The notes beneath the pieces are model-generated. The model saw nothing but the letters and a program-made list of their open reading frames with translations, was not told where the DNA came from and ran no database searches. A stretch of DNA of 64,000 nucleotides from Streptomyces sp. NBC_00376 (GTDB lineage Bacteria; Actinomycetota; Actinomycetes; Streptomycetales; Streptomycetaceae), in contig NZ_CP107960.1 in assembly GCF_036077095.1 (NCBI RefSeq), positions 2,542,001-2,606,000 on the forward strand, in the 5' to 3' direction. Below, one piece after another: positions 41,662-49,812 of the stretch (position 1 is the first letter of the stretch; each line of letters begins with the position of its first letter). Both the position numbers and the translations under genes were made by a program.

Positions 41662-43103
41662 TAGTGCTTGGTCATGTGCGGTCTGCGATGGCGTGTCTTC
41701 TTGATGGGTTGTGTCGTTGACAGGACGTGCTGAGTGGGGAGTTGGCTGCGGTCCGGTGTGATCTGGAGGACTTCGCGGCGGAGATGTTCGAGCCGTTCGC
41801 GCGAGCGGATCAGCGTCGGTGGGGTGGGGTCTATCTGCGGGGCCTGCTGCTGGACGGCGGGCGCAAGTCGGTGGAACCGATGGCCGCCCGCCTTGGCGAA
41901 GACGGGAACCGGCAGGCGCTGGCCCACTTCATCACCTCCAGCCCGTGGGATGCGGCGCATGTGCGGGCCCGTCTGGCCTGGCGTATGCAGCCGGTCGTCA
42001 AGCCCACCGCGTTGATCATCGATGACACCGGGTTCCTCAAGGACGGGGATGCGTCGGCGTGTGTGACCCGGCAGTACACCGGCACTGCGGGCAAGGTCAC
42101 CAACTGCCAGGCCGGGGTGTCGCTGCACCTGGCTTCCAACGGCGCCTCGGCGGCGGTGAACTGGCGTCTGTTCCTGCCCGGGAGCTGGGATCCCGCCTCG
42201 CCGAAGGCCGATCAGGCCAAAGTGGCCCGCCGTGGCAAGTGCGCCATCCCTGCCCAGGTGGGCCATGTCGAGAAGTGGCAGCTGGCCCTCGACATGATCG
42301 ACGAGACGCGGTCCTGGGGCATCGAGGTGCCCCAGGTCATCGCCGACGGCGGCTATGGTGACACCGCCGCCTTCCGGCTCGGCCTGGAAGAACGCGGTCT
42401 CGATTACGTGGTGGGCATCTCGACCCCGACCACCGCACAGCCCGAGGACGCACAGCCGTCTGCCCCGGCCTGCACAGGCCGGGGCAGACGGCCGGTTCCT
42501 GCCTACCCCGAGCCGGCCCGGAGGGTGAAGAGCCTGGTCATCGCGGCCGGAAAGTCTTCCGCGCGGCCGGTGCAGTGGAGGGAGGGATCACGGCCGGGCA
42601 GTGGCCGCAGCGGGCACAAACGCATGTACTCGCGCTTCGTGGCCCTGCGGATCCGGCCCGCCGGACGCGAGATCCGCAAGGCCACGGCCACCACCGAGCT
42701 TCCGGTCCGCTGGTTGCTGGCCGAATGGCCCGCCGACCAGGACGAGCCCGTGCAGTTCTGGCTCTCCAACCTGCCCGCAACCACCCCGTTGCCAGTCCTC
42801 GTGCGCACCGCGAAGCTCCGCTGGCGCATCGAGAACGACTACCGCGAGATGAAACAGGCCCTGGGCCTGGCCCACTTCGAAGGCCGAACCTGGCCAGGCT
42901 GGCACCACCACGTCACCCTCGTCTCGGTCGCCCACGCCTTCTGCACCCTGCAGCGACTGAGCCGATCCCCAAAAGAGACGGCGTCGGCCTGAGCCTCTAC
43001 CGAGTCGTCCACGAGCTGCAGATACTCCTCGCGATCTGGACCGGCGCCTGCCCCACCTGTCACCGCAACATGCCAGACCCCGCACCAACATGACCAAGCA
43101 CTA
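41662..43103 (+). mobile_element. IS701-family insertion sequence, apparently intact
   Basis: A 1442-bp element. The ends TAGTGCTTGGTCATGT and ACATGACCAAGCACTA are perfect 16-bp inverted repeats. It is flanked by CTAG on both sides (41658-41661, 43104-43107), the 4-bp YTAR-type duplication of IS701 elements. One full-length transposase lies inside. Perfect ends, duplication and frame point to a recent insertion. Confidence 0.93.
41727..42992 (+). CDS. IS701-family DDE transposase
   Basis: 421 residues from GTG 41727. IIDDTGFLKDG holds the first Asp, QVIADGGYGDTAAFR the second, and RIENDYREMKQALGLAHFEGR the Glu. The N-terminal region ARADQRRWGGVYLRGLLLDGGRKSVEPMAARLG is typical of IS701 transposases. 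No frameshift or internal stop. Cut-and-paste transposition is expected. Confidence 0.95.
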   Translation: MLSGELAAVRCDLEDFAAEMFEPFARADQRRWGGVYLRGLLLDGGRKSVEPMAARLGEDGNRQALAHFITSSPWDAAHVRARLAWRMQPVVKPTALIIDDTGFLKDGDASACVTRQYTGTAGKVTNCQAGVSLHLASNGASAAVNWRLFLPGSWDPASPKADQAKVARRGKCAIPAQVGHVEKWQLALDMIDETRSWGIEVPQVIADGGYGDTAAFRLGLEERGLDYVVGISTPTTAQPEDAQPSAPACTGRGRRPVPAYPEPARRVKSLVIAAGKSSARPVQWREGSRPGSGRSGHKRMYSRFVALRIRPAGREIRKATATTELPVRWLLAEWPADQDEPVQFWLSNLPATTPLPVLVRTAKLRWRIENDYREMKQALGLAHFEGRTWPGWHHHVTLVSVAHAFCTLQRLSRSPKETASA

Positions 43104-45890
43104 CTAGAAGGTGTCCTCCTCCGGTTCGCCGACCGTCTGCTCCGACCAGATGACCTTGCCCGTCTCGGTGTAGCGGGTCCCCCAGCGTTCGGCGAACTGG
43201 GCGACGAGGAACAGGCCCCGGCCGCCCTCGTCCGTCGTCGCCGCGTAGCGCAGGTGCGGGGAGGTGCTGCTGCTGTCGGAGACCTCGCAGATGAGGTTGC
43301 GGTCGTACAGCAGGCGGACCTCGATGGGCGCCGTGCCGTAGCGCACCGCATTGGTGACCAGTTCGCTCAGGATCAGTTCGGTGGCGAACGCCTCCTCCTC
43401 CAGACCCCGGTCCGCGAGCCACTGGGAGACGTTCTTGCGGACCCCGGCGACGGCCGCCGGATCGGTGGCCACGGCCCACTGCGCGACCTGGTCCGGATCG
43501 AGCGTGCGGGTGCGTGCCACGAGCAGCACGATGTCGTCGTCCGGCCGTTCGCTCAGCAGCTCGTCGAGCACGTCGTCGCAGGTCTCCTCCGGCGTCCGGT
43601 CGCGGCCGGCGAGGCTGTCGCGCAGCAGGGCGAGACCGGTGTCGATGTCCCGGCCGCGCCGCTCGACGAGGCCGTCCGTGTAGAGGACCAGACGGCTCCC
43701 CTCGGGTACGTGGAACTCGGCCGCCTCGAAGGGCATGCCGCCGATGCCGAGCGGAAGCCCGATCGGGGCCTCGGGGAACTCGACCGCGCCGTCGGGGAGG
43801 ACCAGCACGGGCCCGGGGTGGCCGGCGCGGGCCACCGTGCAGTTCCCGGAGACAGCGTCGTAGATCGCGTACAGGCAGGTGGCCCCGGCGATCTCGGCAC
43901 CGTCGTCGTCGGCCTCGTCCCGGTCGATCCGCATGACCATTTCGTCGAGGTGGCCCAGGAGTTCGTCGGGGGCGGGATCCAGCGAGGAGAAGTTGTGGAC
44001 GCTGGTGCGCAGCCGCCCCATGGTGGCCGCGGCGTGCAGCCCGTGCCCGACCACGTCGCCGACGACCAGCGCCACCCTGGCGCCGGACAGCGGGATCACG
44101 TCGAACCAGTCGCCGCCCACCCCCTCGTGCGCGGGCAGATAGCGGTAGGCGACGTCGAGGGCGCTCTGCTCGGGCAGGCCGCGTGGCAGCAGGCTGCGCT
44201 GCAGCGTCACGGCCAGTGCGTGCTCCCGCGTGTAGCGGCGGGCGTTGTCCACGCCGACCGCGGCCCGCGCCACCAGTTCCTCCGCGAAGGACATGTCGTC
44301 GTCGTCGAAGGGTTCGGATTCTCCCGAGCGCCAGAAGTTGGCCATGCCCATGACCGTGCCGCGCGCGTGCAGCGGCACCGAGATGAGCGAGTGGAATCCC
44401 TGTTCCTTGAGCCGCTCGGCCACGTCGGGGTCCCAGTTCCGCCAGCCCAGCTTCGTGAAGTCGCTCTTCAGATCGGAATCGTCGCTGTGCACCCGCATGG
44501 CCCTGGTCCGGTTGGGGACGAAGCCCACCACATGGCCGACCGGGTACAGCGGATGGTCCGCGCGGACCGCCGCGACGGAGGTGCGGCGCATCGCCAGCGT
44601 GCCGCCGTCCGGGGTGACCGGCTCGTCCCCGCGCCGTACGGGGTCGGCGAGGTCGACCGTCGCGGCGTCGGCGAAGCCGGGGACCGCCACGTCCGTCAGC
44701 TCGTGGGCCGTCCGGGTCACATCAAGGGTGGTACCGATCCGGGCACCGGCCTCGTACAGGAGCAGCAGCCGTTCGGTCGCGAATTCCGCCTGTCCCGTGA
44801 CCGCGCGGAGTTCGGTGGTGTCGCGCAGCGTCACCACGGTGCCGGGCGGGCCGCCGTGCGCGTCGGTCGGGCGGAGGTTGACGGCCAGCATCCGGCTGCC
44901 GGCCCGCAGCACCTCGTCCGAGACGGTCCGGCCGGAGACCAGCAGATCTGCCGTGTCCGGGGTCAGCCCGAGCTCCGACACGACCCGGCCCTCGGCGTCC
45001 GGGGGCAGGTCGAGGAGCCGGCGGGCCTCGTCGTTGGCGAGGGTCAGCCGCCGGTCGGCCCCGATGATCAGGACGCCCTCGCGGACCGCGTGCAGCACCG
45101 CGTCGTGGTGCTCGTACATCCGGGTCATCTCGGCGGCGCCGAGGCCGTGGGTCTGGCGGCGCAGCCGTCTGCTCAGGAGCGCCGCGCCGCTCGCGGTGAG
45201 CGCGAGAGCGACCGCGGCGGCGATCGCGGCGAGCGGGATGGACTGGTCCGCCGCGCTGTTCACGGACTCGACGGTGATCCCCACCGACACCACTCCGGCG
45301 ACCGAGCCGTCGGCCCGGGGCACGGGCACGACCGAGTTGACCGCGGGTCCGCGGCTTCCGTTGAAGGTCCGGGTGAAGCCCTGCCCGGTCAGCGCTTCCT
45401 TGTAGGGGCCGATTATGTGCTTGCCGATCAGATCGGGATCGGGATGGGTGTAGCGGATGCCCTGGGGGTTCGCCACGACGACGGAGTCGACGTGGGTCCG
45501 CTTGCGCACCTCCTCGGCGCGCGGCTGCAGGATCGCGGTGGGGTTCTTGCTGTCCAGCGCGGCGGCGGTCCCGGGCGCGTAGGCGAAGGTCTCGGCGACG
45601 CTCAGGGTGTGGGCGCGGGCCTCGTCCATGGTGTCGCGGCGGCCCTGCACCACCAGCGCGACGGCCCCCGCCGCGATGAGCAGCAGCACGAGCCCGACGA
45701 CGAAGACGAAGACCTGGCCGGCCACGGTGTGCAGGCTGAACAGGTAGCGCAGCTCACGGCCCGGGGACCAGCGGGTGTGGTCCCGGCCGGACTGCGCGGG
45801 CGCCTGTTGGCCCAGGCCTCCGCCATCGTGCCGATGTGATCGCCGGGCGGAGCGTCGCAGCCGCGCCCGGAATCGGCCGATACCAGACAT
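43104..45890 (-). CDS. Membrane sensor SpoIIE-type phosphatase with PAS, GAF and HATPase domains
   Basis: 928 residues. Order: cytosolic tail, membrane segment (VFVFVVGLVLLLIAAGAVALVV, about 57-78), extracytoplasmic single-Cache region with GIRYTHPDPDLIGKHIIGPYKEAL as in DcuS/CitA sensors, second membrane segment (AAIAAAVALALTASGAALL), PAS (HDAVLHAVREGVLIIGADRRLTLAND), GAF (about 360-530), PP2C/SpoIIE domain (VGGDWFDVIPL, VVGDVVGHGLHAA, DDDIVLLVAR) and C-terminal RsbW-like ATPase (ELVTNAVRYG, GRGLFLVAQFAERWG). It probably dephosphorylates an anti-anti-sigma factor in response to an external carboxylate-like signal. Its TAG stop is the CTAG target of the IS701 insertion. Confidence 0.93.
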   Translation of the reverse strand: MSGIGRFRARLRRSARRSHRHDGGGLGQQAPAQSGRDHTRWSPGRELRYLFSLHTVAGQVFVFVVGLVLLLIAAGAVALVVQGRRDTMDEARAHTLSVAETFAYAPGTAAALDSKNPTAILQPRAEEVRKRTHVDSVVVANPQGIRYTHPDPDLIGKHIIGPYKEALTGQGFTRTFNGSRGPAVNSVVPVPRADGSVAGVVSVGITVESVNSAADQSIPLAAIAAAVALALTASGAALLSRRLRRQTHGLGAAEMTRMYEHHDAVLHAVREGVLIIGADRRLTLANDEARRLLDLPPDAEGRVVSELGLTPDTADLLVSGRTVSDEVLRAGSRMLAVNLRPTDAHGGPPGTVVTLRDTTELRAVTGQAEFATERLLLLYEAGARIGTTLDVTRTAHELTDVAVPGFADAATVDLADPVRRGDEPVTPDGGTLAMRRTSVAAVRADHPLYPVGHVVGFVPNRTRAMRVHSDDSDLKSDFTKLGWRNWDPDVAERLKEQGFHSLISVPLHARGTVMGMANFWRSGESEPFDDDDMSFAEELVARAAVGVDNARRYTREHALAVTLQRSLLPRGLPEQSALDVAYRYLPAHEGVGGDWFDVIPLSGARVALVVGDVVGHGLHAAATMGRLRTSVHNFSSLDPAPDELLGHLDEMVMRIDRDEADDDGAEIAGATCLYAIYDAVSGNCTVARAGHPGPVLVLPDGAVEFPEAPIGLPLGIGGMPFEAAEFHVPEGSRLVLYTDGLVERRGRDIDTGLALLRDSLAGRDRTPEETCDDVLDELLSERPDDDIVLLVARTRTLDPDQVAQWAVATDPAAVAGVRKNVSQWLADRGLEEEAFATELILSELVTNAVRYGTAPIEVRLLYDRNLICEVSDSSSTSPHLRYAATTDEGGRGLFLVAQFAERWGTRYTETGKVIWSEQTVGEPEEDTF

Positions 45891-45949
45891 AACTTCAGGT
45901 CTAGCATGAATCGCACCTGCCCGAGCGTTGCCGGTAGCCGGTCAGCGGC

Positions 45950-47329
45950 TCAGAACCCGCCCCCGTCGAATCCTCCGCCGCCCCCGAAGTCACCTCCTCC
46001 TCCGAAGCCTCCGCCGTCGAAGCCCGAATCGAAGCCGGAGGGGTCGAAGTCGGCCCCGGAGAAGTCTCCGCCGCTCCAGTCCCCGCCGGAGCCGAAGTCG
46101 CCGCCGCCGTACTCCGCCGCGTACGCGGGGCTCGACAGCATGGAGCCGAGCGCGGTGCCGACGAGCAGACCGGGGAGCAGCCCGCCGCCGAAGTAACCGC
46201 CCGCCCACGGACCGTACGCCGGGCCCGCCTCCCAGTACGGGCGGCGGCCGTCGCCGGTCTCGACGGTTCGGCTCAGCGGCTCCTCGCCCGCGCGCAGCCG
46301 GACCTCGTCCGCCGCGCAGACCGGGACCTCGCGTGCCGTTCCGCCGGACGGGGACCACCGGACGTCGGTGACCGAGGGGCCGTGGCGCGGGTCGAAGAAG
46401 CACGGCGGACGCCGGTCCGGCAGCTCGCCGCCGGTCCGGCGGGCCTCCAGGACGGCGAGGGAGAAGCGGCCGTCCTCCAGCGCCCGGGTGACCCCGCGCA
46501 CGTCGGACGGGCGGCGGGCCTTCGACATGCGAGACTTCGCGGTCTCGTACGAGTCGAGCGCCCGCTCGTAGTCCGCCCGCATGACGTCGTCGGCGCCCGC
46601 CTCGGCGGGGTGGAAGTCCAGCCGGTCCAGGGTTTCGCCGTACGCGGTGATGTCCTCGTCCACGACGACCCGGAGCCTGTCGAGCGCGGCCCGCTCCTCG
46701 GCCTCCTTGCGCCTGCGGTTGCGGCGGACGAGCGCGTAGGCCGTGCCGCCGCCCAGCACCAGGACCGCGCCGACCGTGATCAGCCCGACGGCGGACGACG
46801 ATCCGCCGCCGGACGAGCCGCCCCAGGAGGCGGGGGCGCTGCCCCGGGCCTGTTCCACGGCCCGGTCGACGAAGGCGTTCAGCTGGGTCGCGGCGTCGGT
46901 GCCCGTGCCGGGCGCCTTCACAGCGGCGGTGAGGTTGTGGACCGCCCGGGTGGACATGACCTGGGGGTCGGCGCCGGCGTCGAAGCCGTTGCCGAGGCGG
47001 ACCGCGTAGACGCCGGTGATTCCGGTGTCGGTGCGCAGGGTGGCCAGCAGGGTCTTCGCGGGGAACGCGGAGGTCTGTGGCAGTACCGCCACGAACACCG
47101 GCTTGTCGGCGTCCTTGATCTTCTTCGTCAGGGCGGCGGCCTGCCCCGGTGAGAGCTGGCCGGACGCCGCCGGGTCGACGTACACCGGGCTTTTTCGCAG
47201 CGCCTGCGCGACGTCGTCGACGGTGGCCGCCCGGATCGACGACGGCGCACCGGGCGCCATGCCCAGGACGGCCGCCGCCAGGATCAGCAGCAGGCCGGCC
47301 AGCATCGCCGGGAACAGCCTGTTCCGCAT
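45950..47329 (-). CDS. Membrane-anchored protein with Gly/Asp/Phe-rich tail (TPM-like)
   Basis: 459 residues. Signal peptide (MLAGLLLILAAAVLGMAPGA), then about 130 residues of an alpha/beta domain similar to TPM proteins (VYVDPAASGQLSPGQAAALTKKI, PVFVAVLPQTSAF), a membrane segment (SAVGLITVGAVLVLGGGTAYALV), a helical charged cytoplasmic part, and a tail made of repeated GGGDFGSGGDWSGGDF-like units ending GGGF. Such tails resemble those of YgcG-type proteins. Function unknown. Start ATG 47329. Confidence 0.8.
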   Translation of the reverse strand: MRNRLFPAMLAGLLLILAAAVLGMAPGAPSSIRAATVDDVAQALRKSPVYVDPAASGQLSPGQAAALTKKIKDADKPVFVAVLPQTSAFPAKTLLATLRTDTGITGVYAVRLGNGFDAGADPQVMSTRAVHNLTAAVKAPGTGTDAATQLNAFVDRAVEQARGSAPASWGGSSGGGSSSAVGLITVGAVLVLGGGTAYALVRRNRRRKEAEERAALDRLRVVVDEDITAYGETLDRLDFHPAEAGADDVMRADYERALDSYETAKSRMSKARRPSDVRGVTRALEDGRFSLAVLEARRTGGELPDRRPPCFFDPRHGPSVTDVRWSPSGGTAREVPVCAADEVRLRAGEEPLSRTVETGDGRRPYWEAGPAYGPWAGGYFGGGLLPGLLVGTALGSMLSSPAYAAEYGGGDFGSGGDWSGGDFSGADFDPSGFDSGFDGGGFGGGGDFGGGGGFDGGGF

Positions 47330-47369
47330 AGTTCGAAGTTAACCCGGATGAGTGGTGGGTGCGACAGCC

Positions 47370-47440
47370 CGGCCCGCCGCGCGGCGGGTGCGCCGGCCCC
47401 GGTCCGCCGCGGGGCGGGTGCGCCGGCCCGGCCCGCCGCG
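47370..47440. repeat. GC-rich imperfect tandem repeat
   Basis: A roughly 30-bp unit containing GGCGGGTGCGCCGGCCC occurs twice, followed by a partial third (GGCCCGCCGCG). The units are self-complementary, so they may fold into a terminator for the GH1 remnant or simply be slippage products. Confidence 0.55.
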
Positions 47441-47441
47441 C

Positions 47442-47655
<214 letters not shown>

Positions 47656-47926
47656 GGGCCGAGGCGGTCTCCGCCGGAACAGTGCCGTCAATACTTCACG
47701 CCGACATCGGTCCGTACCCATCTCCCACACAGGCAGGGCGTGTTGAGTGTTCAGCTTCTGAACGCGAGCTCTGACCCGGCCCACGCCCCGGCCCACGCCC
47801 AGGTCCGCGCCGCGGCGAACGCGATGGCGGTGATCAGGGAGAAGGGCGGAGCAGGCAATGAAGCCCGCTCCGCAACTGCCGATGTGCGGCATACCAGGTG
47901 GTGGTGCGCCCGCATACGGTCGCGTC
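47656..47926. other. Intergenic stretch without a recognised gene
   Basis: Open frames exist on both strands but none has a family match, repeat or convincing ribosome site. It probably contains debris of the deleted GH1 gene and the promoter of the split membrane-protein gene at 47927. Confidence 0.4.
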
Positions 47927-48198
47927 ATGCACTTCGAAGACGGCGAACCGGTGTTCAGGAAAAGCCGCTTGGGGACGAACCGCTACCGGGATTCATTCGC
48001 AGTGCTCCGGCCCCCAGGCCGGGGGTGAAGCGAATCAGGTGGTGGCGACGCGGAGCGTCGCAGATTCTTGTCTGCGGAGCAGGCCGCAGCCGCGCGCGCG
48101 GGGGCTGTTCGCGGGAATGGTGGAGGGCACGGTTCCGGTGGTGCGGGGAACGGATGTTCCCGGTGACGGCAGGTGTGCGGTCTCTCTATGCTCGGCCC

Positions 48199-49446
48199 AT
48201 GCAGCTTCGGTACACCTTCCGTGTGCACCCGGAGCCCGGTCAACGCGCCGCGTTGGAGCGGGCGTTCGGGTGCGCAAGGGTGGTGTTCAACGACGCACTC
48301 CGAGCCCGCCAGGACGCGTACGCGGCGAACGAGCCGTATCCGAGCGGGGCCGCACTCTCGAAGCGGCTGATCACCGAGGCGAGGCACACTCCGCAACGGG
48401 CCTGGCTGGGCGAGGCGTCCTCGGTCGTACTGCAACAGGCGCTGCGGGACGTGGAAGTTGCCTACAGGAACTTCTTCGCCTCCCTCAAGGGGAAGCGCAA
48501 GGGCCCGAAGGTCGGGGCGCCGCGTTTCAAGTCGCGCAAGGATGCCCGGCAGGCGATCCGGTTCACCGCGAACGCCCGCTGGAAGATCACCGGCCGGGGA
48601 CGGCTGGCGCTGCCGAAGATCGGCGAACTTCGGGTGACCTGGTCGAGGGTGCTGCCCGTGACCCCCTCCAGCGTCACCCTCATCAAGGACGCGGCGGGCC
48701 GGTACTTCGCCTCCTTCGTCATCGACACCGATCCCGACACCGACCGGGCCCGGTGGGAGGCTCCCGACCCGGACCGCGCGATCGGCATCGACCTCGGGCT
48801 GACGACCTTCGCGGTCCTCTCGGACGGCACGAGGATCGCCTCCCCGAGGTTTCTGCGCCGGGCGGAGAAGAAACTGAAGAAGGCCCAGCAGAACCTGTCC
48901 CGTAAGAAGAAGGGGTCGAAGAACCGGGAGAAGGCCCGGCTGAAGGTCGCCCGCGCCCACGCGCAGGTCGCCGACGCGCGCAAGGAGTTCCACCACCAGC
49001 TCTCCACGAAGCTGATTCGCGAGAACCAAGCGATCGCGGTGGAGGACCTGGCGGTATCCGCACTCGCGCGCACCCGGCTGGCCAAGAGCATCCATGACGC
49101 GGGCTGGTCCCAGTTCGTGAACATGCTCGAATACAGGGCGAAACGGTACGGGCGGGTGTTCGTGAAGATCGGCAGGTTCGAACCGACCAGCCAGATCTGC
49201 TCCGCCTGCGGCCACCGCGACGGCCCCAAACCCCTCCACATCCGGGAATGGACCTGCCCGGCCTGCGGGGCAGTCCACGACCGCGACCACAACGCCTCGA
49301 AGAACGTGAAAACGGCCGCCGGACTGGCGGTAACAGCCTGCGGAGCGAAGGTAGGACCAGAACCCGTTCTGGCACAGCGCGAAGAAACAGGAAGCCACGG
49401 AATCACCTACCCACACCGTGCCGCGCAGCGGCACAGCAACAGGTAG
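48199..49446 (+). CDS. tnpB: TnpB RNA-guided nuclease (IS605 family)
   Basis: 415 residues from ATG 48199. The N-terminal OrfB HTH region is YTFRVHPEPGQRAALERAFGCARVVFNDAL. RuvC-I is GIDLGLTTFAVLSDG (Asp), RuvC-II is AIAVEDLAV (Glu), the zinc finger is CSACGH...CPACG and RuvC-III is DRDHNASKNV (Asp). All catalytic residues are kept, so the nuclease may be active. TnpB proteins use an omega RNA from the element's right end to cut DNA next to a TAM, which helps retain the element. The frame is open upstream to 47599 but shows no TnpB homology before 48199. Confidence 0.95.
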   Translation: MQLRYTFRVHPEPGQRAALERAFGCARVVFNDALRARQDAYAANEPYPSGAALSKRLITEARHTPQRAWLGEASSVVLQQALRDVEVAYRNFFASLKGKRKGPKVGAPRFKSRKDARQAIRFTANARWKITGRGRLALPKIGELRVTWSRVLPVTPSSVTLIKDAAGRYFASFVIDTDPDTDRARWEAPDPDRAIGIDLGLTTFAVLSDGTRIASPRFLRRAEKKLKKAQQNLSRKKKGSKNREKARLKVARAHAQVADARKEFHHQLSTKLIRENQAIAVEDLAVSALARTRLAKSIHDAGWSQFVNMLEYRAKRYGRVFVKIGRFEPTSQICSACGHRDGPKPLHIREWTCPACGAVHDRDHNASKNVKTAAGLAVTACGAKVGPEPVLAQREETGSHGITYPHRAAQRHSNR

Positions 49447-49490
49447 GGACGGCCAGAATCCTCGCCCTTCAGGGCGAGGAGCATGTCAAG
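49330..49490 (+). ncRNA. Predicted omega RNA (reRNA) of the TnpB element
   Basis: The 3' part of tnpB together with the right end is where IS605 omega RNAs are made. The stable 10-bp hairpin at 49459-49480 and the trailing GCATGTCAAG mark its 3' scaffold end. The guide would be read from the flanking DNA (from about 49491, AGTACAACCCCCGCAAACCC). The 5' end is not visible and the extent is an estimate. Confidence 0.45.
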
Positions 49491-49812
49491 AGTACAACCC
49501 CCGCAAACCCGATCGGCCTCGCCCTGATCGTCATCAGCGTGCTGCTCGTCGGCGGGATGCTCCTGCTCATGCAACTTCGCGCGGGACCGTTCGCGTACCC
49601 GTCGACCCCCACACCGGTGAGCACGGAGACCGACGACACATGGCGGTACGTGCCGGGGGCGGAGGACCCCGGCACGTACGGGAACACCGGGTCCGATCCC
49701 TCCACGCCGCCGGAGGGCGACGACCCGGCGCCGTGACGCGGACGACCGGATTCACGGGCGGAGGAATTCCGGGCCCACGGCAACCGCGCCGTGGGCCCGT
49801 CCCTCGCGAGGC

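Larger units (their letters stand above)
47997..49490 (+). mobile_element. IS605-type element carrying only tnpB
   Basis: The left boundary is placed after TTCAT (47992-47996), a plausible target-adjacent motif. The right boundary is placed after the hairpin TCCTCGCCCT/AGGGCGAGGA and GCATGTCAAG (to 49490), the typical right end of IS200/IS605 elements. Several small dyads lie near the left end (CCGGCC...GGCCGG at 48007-48022). No Y1 transposase tnpA is present, so movement would need TnpA in trans. The boundaries are supported by the split host gene. Confidence 0.75.
47927..49736 (+). pseudogene. Small membrane-protein gene split by the TnpB element
   Basis: The left part, ATG at 47927, reads MHFEDGEPVFRKSRLGTNRY and then leaves the family pattern near 47996. 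The right part, from about 49492 in another frame, reads TTPANPIGLALIVISVLLVG and GMLLLMQLRAGPFAYP, ending PPEGDDPAP at 49736. Joined, they make a roughly 100-residue protein of a kind I recall in Streptomyces: an acidic N-terminus with a GTNRY-type motif, one membrane helix and a Pro-rich tail. The two halves flank the IS605-type element exactly, so the gene is inactivated. The exact junction is uncertain by a few bases. Confidence 0.7.

Noticed and set aside
43254..45839. 861-codon plus-strand frame opposite the SpoIIE-type gene
   Set aside because: No domains and antisense to a complete Cache-PAS-GAF-SpoIIE-HATPase protein.
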